Source: Bacillota bacterium (lineage in GTDB: Bacteria; Bacillota_A; Clostridia; Lachnospirales; Lachnospiraceae). Taken from it: a stretch of DNA of 64,000 nt. Made by a program: the position numbers and the translations under genes. Where the stretch lies: positions 40,210 to 104,209 of the forward strand of contig JAEZTQ010000056.1 of assembly GCA_023443625.1 (NCBI GenBank), read 5' to 3'. Positions 26,300 to 35,151 of the stretch are shown here, in pieces (the first letter of the stretch is position 1; the number at the start of each line of letters is the position of its first letter). The notes below the pieces were generated by a model. The model saw nothing but the letters and a program-made list of their open reading frames with translations, was not told the origin of the DNA and ran no database searches.

Positions 26300-27757
26300 C
26301 TATTTACCTGCTAGAATGTCTGCGATAAGCTCTCTATCGTCCATATGGTGTTTTACACCCTTGATTTCTTGGTAATCTTCATGGCCTTTGCCGGCAATTA
26401 CGATGACATCCCCTTCTTGGGCATAATTGATACAATAACGAATTGCTTCCTTACGATCTTCGATCTCAACGTATGTGCCAGGCCCTTTTTTTACACCGAC
26501 AATGATATCTTTTATGATATCTGCCGGTTCTTCAAAGCGAGGATTGTCACTGGTTACCACGGTTAAATCTGCTAAATTGGAAGAGACTTCACCCATCTCA
26601 AATCTTCTATCCTTTGATCTATTACCACCACAACCAAAGAGACAAACGAGACGCTTTGGATTATATTCTTTTAAGGTGGTGAGTAAGCTACTTAGGCTCA
26701 TGGCATTATGGGCATAATCTATCATTACCGTATAGTTATTAGACACAGGTACTAATTCCACACGACCTCTTACACTGACTTTATGAAGCGCCTTAGTAAT
26801 CTCTTGTGTACTTACCCCAAAATGTCTGCAAAGGGCAATGGCACACAGAGAATTATATACATTAAATCTTCCAGGTACATTCATCTCTACATCAAAGTTC
26901 ATTAGGCCTTCTACACCATAAGAGATACCAAGATAACCAGGACGTTCTACTAGTTGAACATTGGTTGCTCTAATATGAGCTTTTTCACTAAAGCCAAAGG
27001 TCTCTACCTTGCAGGTATGCCCCTCTAAGACCTCAGTAGCATGTTCATCATCTATATTAATAAGACCGACTTTACATTGCTTAAAGAGTTTACTTTTGCA
27101 TCGAAGGTAATCCTCAAAATCCTTATGCTCTGCACCTCCAATATGATCTGGTGCAAGGTTGGTAAATATACCATAGTCAAAGGTAAAGCCAGCCACACGA
27201 TTAAGCATTAGACCTTGAGAAGACACCTCCATTACTACATATTCACAGCCCTCTTTCACCATCTCAGAAAAGGTCTGCTGAATAATATAGGACTCAGGTG
27301 TTGTATTATCTGCTGGTATCACCTTATCTCCAATGATGGTCTCTATGGTTCCAATTAGGCCGACCTTTTTCCCTGTATTTTCTAATATAGATCTGATCAT
27401 ATAGGTGGTTGTAGTCTTACCCTTTGTTCCCGTCACACCTACGGTTATTAATTTACTTGCTGGATGACCAAAATAGGCTGCAGACATGAAAGCCAAAGCC
27501 TTTCTGGTATCTGAAAGCTTAATCACTGTTACTCCCTTAGGCAAATCTACTTCCTTTTCAACAATAATTACTGCTGCACCTTTATCTATTACTTCATTTA
27601 TATAATTATGTCCATCGGTAACTGCCCCAGCAATACAGACAAATACAGAATCCTTACTCACTTTTCTTGAATCAAATACGAGCTCCGTAATGGGGATATG
27701 AACCTCTCCCTGTAAACAGGTAAATTCCAGCTGTTCTAATAATTGATCTAAATACAT
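26300..27757 (-). CDS. murE: UDP-MurNAc-tripeptide synthetase MurE (meso-DAP adding)
   Basis: Cytosolic Mur ligase adding the third residue of the stem peptide. 485 aa. P-loop VTGTKGKTTTTYM near 110, carbamylated-Lys region and the specificity motif DNPR (TSDNPRFEEP near residue 405), which marks meso-diaminopimelate as substrate rather than L-lysine. C-terminal GKGHEDYQEI is also standard. A GAGGAGG site lies upstream. Unusually for a dcw gene, it stands alone about 16 kb from the dcw operon, between priA and a phzF-like gene. Confidence 0.95.
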   Translation of the reverse strand: MYLDQLLEQLEFTCLQGEVHIPITELVFDSRKVSKDSVFVCIAGAVTDGHNYINEVIDKGAAVIIVEKEVDLPKGVTVIKLSDTRKALAFMSAAYFGHPASKLITVGVTGTKGKTTTTYMIRSILENTGKKVGLIGTIETIIGDKVIPADNTTPESYIIQQTFSEMVKEGCEYVVMEVSSQGLMLNRVAGFTFDYGIFTNLAPDHIGGAEHKDFEDYLRCKSKLFKQCKVGLINIDDEHATEVLEGHTCKVETFGFSEKAHIRATNVQLVERPGYLGISYGVEGLMNFDVEMNVPGRFNVYNSLCAIALCRHFGVSTQEITKALHKVSVRGRVELVPVSNNYTVMIDYAHNAMSLSSLLTTLKEYNPKRLVCLFGCGGNRSKDRRFEMGEVSSNLADLTVVTSDNPRFEEPADIIKDIIVGVKKGPGTYVEIEDRKEAIRYCINYAQEGDVIVIAGKGHEDYQEIKGVKHHMDDRELIADILAGK

Positions 27758-27958
27758 AGCTTATCCTCCTCTTATATCCTTACATATTCCTAATTTTGAT
27801 TTCTTATATTGAATTGTATTTCACAGGGATTGGATTATCTATTAAGGTAAGGCCCAGAAATACTGCTTTTTATACAATCATCAACTTTTTTATTACCTTG
27901 TTATAACACATAAATCACATCTATTATTATAGGCGAAATATACTTTTTGTAAAGAAAA

Positions 27959-27996
27959 AGATAGGATTACGAAAGCCAGTGCCTTCTATCCTATCT
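27959..27996 (-). terminator. Terminator after the PhzF-family gene
   Basis: AGATAGGAT / ATCCTATCT stem around a 20-nt loop; on the minus strand it ends in CTTTTTCTTTAC, 24 bp past the stop at 28020. The surrounding 260-bp gap (27758-28019) shows nothing else. Confidence 0.75.
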
Positions 27997-28019
27997 CCTT
28001 ATATGTATTTATTTTCTCT

Positions 28020-28796
28020 TTATAATATGATTTCACCTATTAGATGTGTGACTGCTTCGCCGCTTATCTCAACCCGTTCCCCCGCATCTTTACAATATAA
28101 GATCCCGCCTCTATGTGATAGCTGTTTTGCAGTCATACACTCCTTAGAAAGCCGCTCCCTCCAGAAAGGAATAAGTGTCGTGTGAGAGGAACCAGTGACC
28201 GGATCTTCTAAAATCCCTCCATTGGGTGCAAAGAAACGGGAAACAAAATCACAATCATCACCAGGAGCCGTTATAATAAATCCAAAGACTTCCTTAATTT
28301 CCTTCATAAGCTCAAAATCTGGTTTTAAATTAGCAAGGGTATGGGCATCAGAAACCACTGCCAATAAATCTCTGGCTATATATGTCTCCAACACCTCTGT
28401 CCCTAGTGCCTTCTCCAGCAACTTTGGTTTTTCATAGGGTATGGGCTTTCTTGAAGGAAAATCCAAGGTATATAAATCTCCTTCCCTAGTAACTGTAAGT
28501 ACACCGCTTAAGGTATGAAACTCCACCCTGTTTAATGTTGTATCAATATAATTCATAAGTACATAGGCACTTCCCAGGGTAGCATGCCCGCACAAGTCAA
28601 TCTCCACTGTAGGAGTAAACCATCTCAGGTCATAATATTCATTATTTTTAACTAAAAAGGCTGTCTCAGCAAGATTATTTTCAAAGGCAATTTTCTGCAT
28701 AATTTCATCCTCTAGCCAATGTTCCAGTACACAAATTCCTGCAGGATTACCCTGATAGTGCTCCCTTGTAAATACATCCACTACATAATATCTCAT
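28020..28796 (-). CDS. PhzF-family isomerase
   Basis: 258-aa protein of the phenazine-biosynthesis-like (PhzF/diaminopimelate epimerase fold) superfamily. N-terminal YYVVDVFTREHYQGNPAGICVL, the catalytic-Glu region (NNLAETAFLV, about residue 45), EIDLCGHATLGSAYVL and PVTGSSHTTLIPFW are the family marks. Members isomerise or act on diverse small acids and the substrate cannot be told here. No phenazine genes are nearby. GGAGGG precedes the ATG; transcribed as a single gene with its own terminator. Confidence 0.88.
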   Translation of the reverse strand: MRYYVVDVFTREHYQGNPAGICVLEHWLEDEIMQKIAFENNLAETAFLVKNNEYYDLRWFTPTVEIDLCGHATLGSAYVLMNYIDTTLNRVEFHTLSGVLTVTREGDLYTLDFPSRKPIPYEKPKLLEKALGTEVLETYIARDLLAVVSDAHTLANLKPDFELMKEIKEVFGFIITAPGDDCDFVSRFFAPNGGILEDPVTGSSHTTLIPFWRERLSKECMTAKQLSHRGGILYCKDAGERVEISGEAVTHLIGEIIL

Positions 28797-28980
28797 ATAA
28801 GCCCTCCTATTCCATTACTATATATTATTAGGTATCATCTAGTTTAGTATATATCTTAATTAATAACTAAATCTTATATATTACTATATTACCAGCAGCC
28901 TAATCTCTTATCATAATAGTAAGTTTATTTATTATGGAAATACTGGAGATTATATCATAGATGTTGTTTATTGACAATAA

Positions 28981-29024
28981 CTACCTAAATCTACATAGTT
29001 AACTACCTAAATCTACATAGCTAA
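28981..29024. repeat. 22-bp tandem duplication over a stop codon
   Basis: CTACCTAAATCTACATAG followed by TTAA or CTAA occurs twice head to tail (28981-29002, 29003-29024). The right copy is the coding end of the DUF434-type gene; its TAA stop lies at 28999-29001. The left copy is a downstream duplicate. Confidence 0.8.
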
Positions 29025-29706
29025 TCTCTGGTAGTCGTTCAGAAATTATTTCCGCATTAAGATTGTACCAGCTCTTACATTTATTTAAAATAATAGCATC
29101 TCCCGTTATGACATGACAAGACTTCTCCAAGATCACATCTGCATTATTCACAAGCTCCACGGTAACCTTATAAGGATATGTGGACAATAGTTCCTGAAGC
29201 CTTAGCTTCAACCTGCCGGTATTGGATACGGGTGCATCCAAATAGAATACCACTTCTTCTATTCCTAGCTCCTTTAGTTTATCTCCAATCCATCTGATTG
29301 CAATATCTGTCTTATCAATGATGCGGTAAGTGCCTCTTAGTCCTGCCAGATCCCTGATACATTCATCCATACACCTTATTAGCGTTCCTTCCGATAATGC
29401 TACTTCTAAGGTGATGATGATATTCAGACCATCAATTAGTACCCTACTGCCCAGATTTTCTTTTGAAAGCAGCTTCTTATGCCTAAGTTCCAGAATGCTG
29501 TGCTCTGTAGTTGCTCTGACTACTGCCAGTCTCTGACGTTCAGACAGCATATAGTGGTTACCGACAAAGACGGAAGCGCTTTTTATGGGGTATCCCTGTT
29601 CTAATAGATAGAGTATATCCTTCTGAGCCTTACGAAGTAGATTAATACTTTCCTTATTAAACTCCTTCTCATCTGCTGGAACAAAGCCCCGCCTGCTGTC
29701 AGTCAT
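28999..29706 (-). CDS. DUF434 family protein with PIN-like C-terminal domain
   Basis: About 235 aa. The N-terminal 70 residues (RRGFVPADEKEFN ... VRATTE) resemble DUF434. The rest resembles the associated DUF5616-type domain with conserved acids in LIDGLNIIITLE, FYLDAPVSNTG, NNADVILEK and VITGDAIIL, a spacing like metal-dependent PIN or NYN nucleases; the nuclease idea is inference. The frame opens at a TTG at 29721, but GGAG nine bases before the ATG at 29706 favours that start. Function unknown. No operon partner is clear. Confidence 0.75.
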   Translation of the reverse strand: MTDSRRGFVPADEKEFNKESINLLRKAQKDILYLLEQGYPIKSASVFVGNHYMLSERQRLAVVRATTEHSILELRHKKLLSKENLGSRVLIDGLNIIITLEVALSEGTLIRCMDECIRDLAGLRGTYRIIDKTDIAIRWIGDKLKELGIEEVVFYLDAPVSNTGRLKLRLQELLSTYPYKVTVELVNNADVILEKSCHVITGDAIILNKCKSWYNLNAEIISERLPEISYVDLGS

Positions 29707-29849
29707 ATAGGTCATCTCCAATCAATTATTTTGGTTTTTTTAACCCTATGAAAATATATTTTGCAATTTTCACTATAATCCATGCACAAATTTGAAAAAA
29801 TACTACCTCTCCTACCACAATAGGAACTGTCAGCGGTTACCTACTAACT

Positions 29850-30140
29850 TCAATTATTTATACTCTTTCTCCTGATAAAGTTTAGCAAGTATCTAATAAA
29901 ATATATGATTTGATACAAGAGGCAAATCGGTAAAATTGGAACAACACACAAAACGAGTGCAGTCCAAATAAATACTTCCGAAAAAGCATCCCATCCATAT
30001 ATTGTACGTATATATTGTGGCAAAATCCAAGTATTCAAGTCATATCCGTAAATTGCGTGATATAGTGAATATACGATTAAAAACAAATATGGTATAAAAG
30101 ACAAGCATAATACTATTCTTAATATCTTCTTTTTGTTCAT
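29850..30140 (-). CDS. Small two-helix membrane protein, unknown function
   Basis: 96 aa with two predicted membrane helices (about 8-28 and 56-85) and a basic C-terminus (FIRRKSINN). I do not recognise the family. Its ATG overlaps the stop of an MBL-fold relic as ATGA, which suggests that it was once the second gene of a coupled pair with that protein. No ribosome site stronger than GGGGGGGT is visible. Follows the LuxR-type regulator in a small accessory patch. Confidence 0.6.
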   Translation of the reverse strand: MNKKKILRIVLCLSFIPYLFLIVYSLYHAIYGYDLNTWILPQYIRTIYGWDAFSEVFIWTALVLCVVPILPICLLYQIIYFIRYLLNFIRRKSINN

Positions 30141-30262
30141 TTATACCCCCCCGCACCACTTTCTGTCGTTATCTTTACTTCTGCTCCATTTCTATGCAAA
30201 CGTTCCAATAACTCCCCATGAGGATGACCATACCGATAATTATACCAATAGATTGATTTCCT
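30137..30262 (-). pseudogene. Relic of a ComEC-like MBL-fold protein (C-terminus only)
   Basis: In a minus frame open from 30262 to a TGA at 30137-30139 the translation contains YGHPHGELLERLHRNGAE followed by VKITTESGAGGYK. This matches the end of ComEC's metallo-beta-lactamase domain; the intact comEC at 31.4 kb has YGHPHPEVLKRLEEAGAG then TYITYESGA. Only about 32 recognisable residues remain (30137-30232), with no start and an in-frame stop before them, so it is a remnant. It overlaps the LuxR gene end and the ATG of the next gene (ATGA). It contains a run of seven G. Confidence 0.7.
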
Positions 30263-30707
30263 TTAGTTCTTTTCGACCCGTAATTTTGAGCTTTTCATAG
30301 ATATGTGTGGCATGCTTTTTCACTGTTGTTTCTGATATATACAGTTCCTCAGCTATCTGCAAATTAGTATAACCCCGATAAATCAACCATGCCACCTCTA
30401 TTTCACGTTCACTTAATGCTCCCTGTGTCATATATGTATGAAATTGCTTCCTTATCAAATCGAAATCCATTGGACATATTGTAGCATTTGCCCCAGACTT
30501 CTGAGTATCTAAACCTCGGTCCATTGCTTCTCTTTTTAACCAAAATAGGAACAACCAAATTGTAGGCAGAACCAAAGTCAAGGTCAACAGATTTGCCGCA
30601 ATCCCCGTAATCGACTCTTCCATACGGTTCTTCTGAAGGTAAAGCAAAGCTACCAACACTGCAATATACAATAGAATACTGCAAATTCCGGCTATTCTTC
30701 GCTTCAT
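30240..30707 (-). CDS. Membrane-anchored LuxR-type transcriptional regulator
   Basis: 155 aa. Two membrane helices near residues 5-25 and 35-55, then a cytosolic LuxR/GerE helix-turn-helix (about 95-152: ALSEREIEVAWLIYRGYTNLQIAEELYISETTVKKHATHIYEKL). Full two-component receivers are absent, so signal input may come through the membrane part or its partner. The start overlaps the stop of the upstream membrane gene as ATGA, so the two are co-translated. Family-level call is firm; target genes are unknown. Confidence 0.8.
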   Translation of the reverse strand: MKRRIAGICSILLYIAVLVALLYLQKNRMEESITGIAANLLTLTLVLPTIWLFLFWLKREAMDRGLDTQKSGANATICPMDFDLIRKQFHTYMTQGALSEREIEVAWLIYRGYTNLQIAEELYISETTVKKHATHIYEKLKITGRKELKEINLLV

Positions 30708-31183
30708 GCATCCCTCTCCATGTGCTCCGTTATGCGCTTTTCAACTGCTACCTTTATAGGCATCAAAAGAAGTTCAAATATTCCTAAATAAAATGCTGTA
30801 ACCGCAACCACAGACAGATTATCTCCAAGTATCTCAGGCTCTAAGCTATATTGCAGGACTACTACAATCTCTAATGCAATTGTCATCAGCGCTCCATAAA
30901 TAAACTGTTTCTGTAGTAGCTGTACCGCTAAAAGTGATTTTTTCAAATCACCTAAGCATTCTTTTCTGTTTTTACTTTTAAAAAACAAACGAACAAAATC
31001 CCCTGCAAGTCCATTGGCAAAAAGTGCCGGCAGCGCCAGTACCAATAGAATAAGTAATGTAACCACATCGAACATGTAGATAAGAACTCCTGTCTTACCC
31101 ATCAATCCTGTCATCAACAATACCGCCAGCACTAGGCTGACTATTTCAATCAACATTACTGTTCCCACTTTCATTCTTCTCAT
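30704..31183 (-). CDS. Four-helix membrane protein paired with LuxR regulator
   Basis: 159 aa with four likely membrane helices (about 8-30, 33-55, 92-112, 124-146) and a short basic cytosolic loop (FKSKNRKECLGDLKKS). The topology loosely recalls MotA/ExbB-type proteins, but no defining motif is seen, so the family is unassigned. AGGATG precedes the ATG. Four-base ATGA overlap with the downstream LuxR gene suggests a membrane sensor or partner for that regulator; inference. Confidence 0.65.
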   Translation of the reverse strand: MRRMKVGTVMLIEIVSLVLAVLLMTGLMGKTGVLIYMFDVVTLLILLVLALPALFANGLAGDFVRLFFKSKNRKECLGDLKKSLLAVQLLQKQFIYGALMTIALEIVVVLQYSLEPEILGDNLSVVAVTAFYLGIFELLLMPIKVAVEKRITEHMERDA

Positions 31184-31374
31184 TTTTCATACATCCTTTC
31201 ATATTTTTTTAGTTCTGGTAGTTAAAGTATACATGCTGACACCAAAAAATGATATTCTACCATTTGGATTTATGGTAGTATTTTTATACTACCCACAGGT
31301 AGACACTTCAACCCAGCGAAGGTAATCAATCCTTAAAATACCTCTTCCCATCCGTCAGAATGGTTCTTGTACCC

Positions 31375-33783
31375 TTATTCACCATCAACCAAATATTGCA
31401 TCAGCTTCAGCTTCCTCCCTTGGGTTCTAAGGGTAATTGCGCCACTTTCATAGGTAATGTATGTCCCGGCACCTGCTTCCTCCAACCTTTTCAGCACTTC
31501 CGGGTGTGGATGTCCATACCAATTATCTTTACTGCAGGAGATGAATGCATACTCTGGGCGAAGAAGGTCCAGAAACTCCTTCGAGGTGGAGTTCTTCGAT
31601 CCATGATGTGCCACCTTTAGTATATCGTAATCTACATTTACAAGTTTCCTATGATACAAATCATCATAACCTGTCCAGTCCAGGGGATTTTGTAATAGCT
31701 CCGTTACTAGGGTTTCACCATCTTTCTCCAAATCCCCCGTAAGAAGCATATCAAATTCTCCATAAGTAATACTTAATACTGTGGAATAGGCATTAATAGA
31801 AGTTGGCCTATAAGCAGACGCTGGATGAAGACAATACATATATAGGTCTCCATCTATGAGAGCATCCCCCGCCTCCATATATTGCAGTTGTACCCCCTCT
31901 TCCATCGCTAAGGCCTCTAGTGCCTCATATGCCTCATCTTTATGAGCTATCTTCGGCAGAATAAGGTTCTTCACAGTAATTTTATCTCCCTCTATGATTT
32001 CCCTTATACCGCTGATATGGTCACTGTCAGAATGGGTTATCACTGCATAATCAATACAGTCCTTTCCCTTAGACAAGAGAAAGGGAATAAGTCTGTTTTC
32101 ACCTACCTTCCCTACATCACTACTCCCTCCATCAATAAGATAGGTAGTCCCTGTATCACTTTCCATGTAAATTCCATCCCCCTGCCCAACATCAAGAAAT
32201 GTGACTTCAAGGCCAGGATTACTCCTAGGTAGAAACACTATTACCATTGCTAGTCCAAGACAAATAAGGAAGGATTTATGCTTATATCTTTTAACACCCC
32301 ATACAAAAAGGATTAGAAAGATAATATAGATAGACAACCTTAACATATCCGGTCTTCCTACTGTAAGGAGATGATAGGGCATCTCCTTACCAATCTTACA
32401 AATCCCTTCATAGAATTTTAAAATATACGAAGCTCCTCCTATAAGAAATATTCCTAAGGGAAGATAAATGACCCCTAGAATTCCAGCAATAATCGAAGTT
32501 AAGGTCAATAGGGTTACAAATGGAAGAATGATTAGATTCGTAATAATGCCATAGAGGGGGTATTGATAATAGAAGTAAAGAACAATGGGCGTAGTTGTTA
32601 TCTGAGCACTGATGCTGAGAAAGAAGCTGCTAATAAAAGAATTTTTAGAGGGAAAGAGCTTCTTAAGTTCCACAAAGATAAGGCCAATACCAAGAACAGC
32701 TCCAAAGGATAATAAAAATCCTGCACTTTGTATCTGAAGGGGATTTTGCAGAAGAATAATAAGGGCACTTAGGGATAAAGAAGAAAGCATATCATAGGTT
32801 TTACCTATAACACCTGATAAGAGCATAACCACCATCATTACCACAGCACGATTGGTTGATACACTAAAATTCGTCATAATGCCATAGCTATATATAATAA
32901 AGATAGAGGAAAAAGTTGCAGGTATCCTGGGTAACCTTAATATTTTCAACAAGTGAAATACAGCCATTCCTATTAAGGATACATGCAGCCCAGAAATTGC
33001 AAGGACATGGGATATTCCATTTACCTGATATAATTCTTTGATCTCATCCCCCAGAAGATATTTCTCTCCTAATAGCATGGCAATGAGTGTACCTGCTTCC
33101 TCCTTGGTGAGAATACTTTCATATACAAGGAGTAATCTATTTTTAACTTTATCAAGATAAGCCTGAAAAATAGAATAGTTAGAAGATATGAGCTTAATAT
33201 TGTCGGCAATCATCTTAAAATCTATATTTTCTGTTTGATAGTATTGTTTTTCATTGAATTGGCCAGGATTGGTGGCCTCAGAGAATTTTTGCAGAGTACC
33301 AGAGACGGTAATAAGATTACCAACTTGATAATTTGAACTGACTGATGGATTTTTCTTAATAATATCCTTTTGATTATCATAACAAAAGATGATAACATTT
33401 TCGCAGATAAAATCCTTATCTGACGCCAGGTTTATGGTATTGTTCTTAACATAGAGGGCTTTGCCCCAGGGTTTTCTTACTATCATGCTGATTTCACCTG
33501 AAAGCTCACAGGAAATTTCTTGTTCAAATTCACCATACAGAGGAGGAATTTGTAACCGTCCCTTCATAGAATAAAAGCCTAATAAGAGTAGGAATGGCAA
33601 AATCCAAAGGAACTGGTCTTTGACCGAAAGAAGATTATTCTTTATTAAGTAAACAAAAAAGTAAATCAATAAATAAAAAATCAAAATTATAGTGATAGCA
33701 GCAATCATAGGAAGCCCCTGCCATGCTAGATACATACCCAATAAATAGGCCAACAGTATCCAGACTAGCGGACGCTTAATCAC
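31375..33783 (-). CDS. comEC: DNA internalisation competence protein ComEC/Rec2
   Basis: About 802-aa polytopic protein forming the channel through which single-stranded DNA enters the cytosol. N-terminal DUF4131-type segment and OB-like loop (1-190), Competence domain with about ten membrane helices (220-520, incl. HVLAISGLHVSLIGM), then an MBL-fold nuclease-like domain (530-790) with LDVGQGDGIYMES, LIDGGSSD, THSDSDHISGI and KVAHHGSKNST. The frame opens at an ATG at 33789 that abuts GAGGG; the GTG at 33783 has better spacing and yields MIKRPLVWILLAY. comEA lies 4 kb upstream. Confidence 0.93.
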   Translation of the reverse strand: MIKRPLVWILLAYLLGMYLAWQGLPMIAAITIILIFYLLIYFFVYLIKNNLLSVKDQFLWILPFLLLLGFYSMKGRLQIPPLYGEFEQEISCELSGEISMIVRKPWGKALYVKNNTINLASDKDFICENVIIFCYDNQKDIIKKNPSVSSNYQVGNLITVSGTLQKFSEATNPGQFNEKQYYQTENIDFKMIADNIKLISSNYSIFQAYLDKVKNRLLLVYESILTKEEAGTLIAMLLGEKYLLGDEIKELYQVNGISHVLAISGLHVSLIGMAVFHLLKILRLPRIPATFSSIFIIYSYGIMTNFSVSTNRAVVMMVVMLLSGVIGKTYDMLSSLSLSALIILLQNPLQIQSAGFLLSFGAVLGIGLIFVELKKLFPSKNSFISSFFLSISAQITTTPIVLYFYYQYPLYGIITNLIILPFVTLLTLTSIIAGILGVIYLPLGIFLIGGASYILKFYEGICKIGKEMPYHLLTVGRPDMLRLSIYIIFLILFVWGVKRYKHKSFLICLGLAMVIVFLPRSNPGLEVTFLDVGQGDGIYMESDTGTTYLIDGGSSDVGKVGENRLIPFLLSKGKDCIDYAVITHSDSDHISGIREIIEGDKITVKNLILPKIAHKDEAYEALEALAMEEGVQLQYMEAGDALIDGDLYMYCLHPASAYRPTSINAYSTVLSITYGEFDMLLTGDLEKDGETLVTELLQNPLDWTGYDDLYHRKLVNVDYDILKVAHHGSKNSTSKEFLDLLRPEYAFISCSKDNWYGHPHPEVLKRLEEAGAGTYITYESGAITLRTQGRKLKLMQYLVDGE

Positions 33784-33959
33784 ACACATCCCTCATTTCT
33801 GTATTAAACTGTAATAAATCAAACTATTTATTTATAAGAGTAAAATCCTACGATATTTACAAAAGGTGAATATTCATACGCACGCCGGAGGCTGTGGAAT
33901 TCTCCTGCCGGTTTATATTAATAGTGGTGCTAAGGAAATCAGCATAAGAATTTGATCCC

Positions 33960-34100
33960 CTAATTATTATTCTTAATATAAATAGTTAATGCTTTAATTA
34001 TAAGTATTAGAGCATATATGGAGAGTATCATTATAGTTATTTTTAAAATAGATACTATTAGTGCAAATAGAGACACTAAACCAAATGTTGATGATATCAT
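33960..34100 (-). CDS. Small hydrophobic membrane protein (46 aa)
   Basis: Short gene found by reading the gap upstream of comEC. AGGAGG (34109-34114) stands eight bases before an ATG at 34098-34100. The product starts MISSTFGLVSLFALIVSILK and continues as a hydrophobic stretch to a polar end YIKNNN; residues 6-41 would form one long or two short membrane helices. It begins right after the terminator-like hairpin at 34121-34166. I recall similar short hydrophobic proteins in Clostridia but no function. The strong ribosome site and sharp hydrophobic pattern support it; expression is unproven. Confidence 0.6.
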   Translation of the reverse strand: MISSTFGLVSLFALIVSILKITIMILSIYALILIIKALTIYIKNNN

Positions 34101-34120
34101 GCATTACACCTCCTCATTAA

Positions 34121-34166
34121 ATAAGCCTGCTCTTAATCCTTTTATGTCGTTAATCAGCAGGCTTAT
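34121..34166 (-). terminator. Hairpin after the GerMN lipoprotein gene
   Basis: Perfect 11-bp stem ATAAGCCTGCT / AGCAGGCTTAT, 24-nt loop, 35 bp past the stop at 34201. On the minus strand the T-run is weak (TTTAATG), so readthrough into the 46-aa gene whose ribosome site follows at once is possible. Confidence 0.55.
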
Positions 34167-34200
34167 AATATCAATGTTAAATTATGTCTTCTGTAGATAA

Positions 34201-35121
34201 TTAACTGGTACCGTCCACAAGATTAAGATTTTCATCATAAACCTCATTTAAGGGAAAGTCCTTCCAATAGGTTTTCTGCACTTCACTTTCTATGGTAAAC
34301 TGTACCTTATCAATATCTGGGAGTTCAACTAAGGTGTTTACAATGGAATAGATTACAATCTCTTCTTTTATTTTAGGAAGTTTATTCAAAAATTCTTTAT
34401 TAAAATCAACGGTGCAAATTCCATCTGCCTTTGATAAATTTAATAGTACTGTACCTTCTGGAATTGTATGATACATACCCACTTCTGTAGGTCCGTTAAT
34501 CAGCTGCCTAATAACCATATCTTCAATGGACTGTATTCCTGTATAATTGATTTCTGTTGTATACTCAACCAGTGCATCGCCCTCTTCATTGGCAAAATAG
34601 AGTTTCACCTTATAGATGGTACTGTCCTCTATATTCTCAATGAAGTAATCCGCTGTATAAATCCCAGCTGCCTCCTTAATGGATTGCCCATTCTTGCTAA
34701 ATTGAATAAACTGAACACCCTCTACTTGACTTAGGGTTTTAACTATTGCTGCCTGACAAAGGACCATTGCCAATTTAGAAAGATTATCGTAAGAGGAGGT
34801 AAAATCAACAGTTAAGTACCCTGTATAAGTGTCAAAGGTGAAATTAATTTCTGAACCTTGTGCGTCCTTTTCATTGGATGGCAGAGCACTCTTGTATACA
34901 GCATTCTCCGGTGTCTTCTGAAGATTATACAAGAGCTCGTGGATTTGATCTTCTATTTTTGAGCTAATTAGTTCATATTGTTCCGTAACCAGAACCGAGG
35001 TTTTTGAATCAATATAATATATATTAACTGCTTTTCCATCAGAAATTTTTGATTTGTCCTCACATGCTCCCAGTAATATACTTATCACAAGAAAAAATAC
35101 TATCAAAGATCTTCTTTTCAT
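34201..35121 (-). CDS. GerMN-domain lipoprotein
   Basis: 306 aa. Signal peptide with lipobox (VISILLGAC, Cys at residue 19), so anchored outside the membrane. Two GerMN-type domains (about 45-165 and 185-295), a module of spore germination protein GerM and other envelope proteins thought to bind cell-wall parts. It sits 30 bp after a WalRK-like two-component system, where WalK regulators such as YycH/YycI lie in Bacillus; an accessory role for the kinase is possible but inferred. AAAGGG ribosome site. Confidence 0.8.
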   Translation of the reverse strand: MKRRSLIVFFLVISILLGACEDKSKISDGKAVNIYYIDSKTSVLVTEQYELISSKIEDQIHELLYNLQKTPENAVYKSALPSNEKDAQGSEINFTFDTYTGYLTVDFTSSYDNLSKLAMVLCQAAIVKTLSQVEGVQFIQFSKNGQSIKEAAGIYTADYFIENIEDSTIYKVKLYFANEEGDALVEYTTEINYTGIQSIEDMVIRQLINGPTEVGMYHTIPEGTVLLNLSKADGICTVDFNKEFLNKLPKIKEEIVIYSIVNTLVELPDIDKVQFTIESEVQKTYWKDFPLNEVYDENLNLVDGTS

Positions 35122-35151
35122 ATTTCCCTTTCATTTTGCCTATTTCTTAAG

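Noticed and set aside
30409..30711. 100-aa minus frame overlapping the LuxR gene
   Set aside because: Out of frame with the LuxR-type protein, which has clear HTH homology and ATGA coupling.
33850..33960. Short plus-strand frame VNIHTHAGGCG... in the comEC gap
   Set aside because: Only about 30 codons, GTG start without clear support, no family resemblance I can name.
34018..34200. Plus-strand 60-aa frame in the gap before the GerMN gene
   Set aside because: No ribosome site; lies opposite the 46-aa minus-strand gene, which has a strong AGGAGG.
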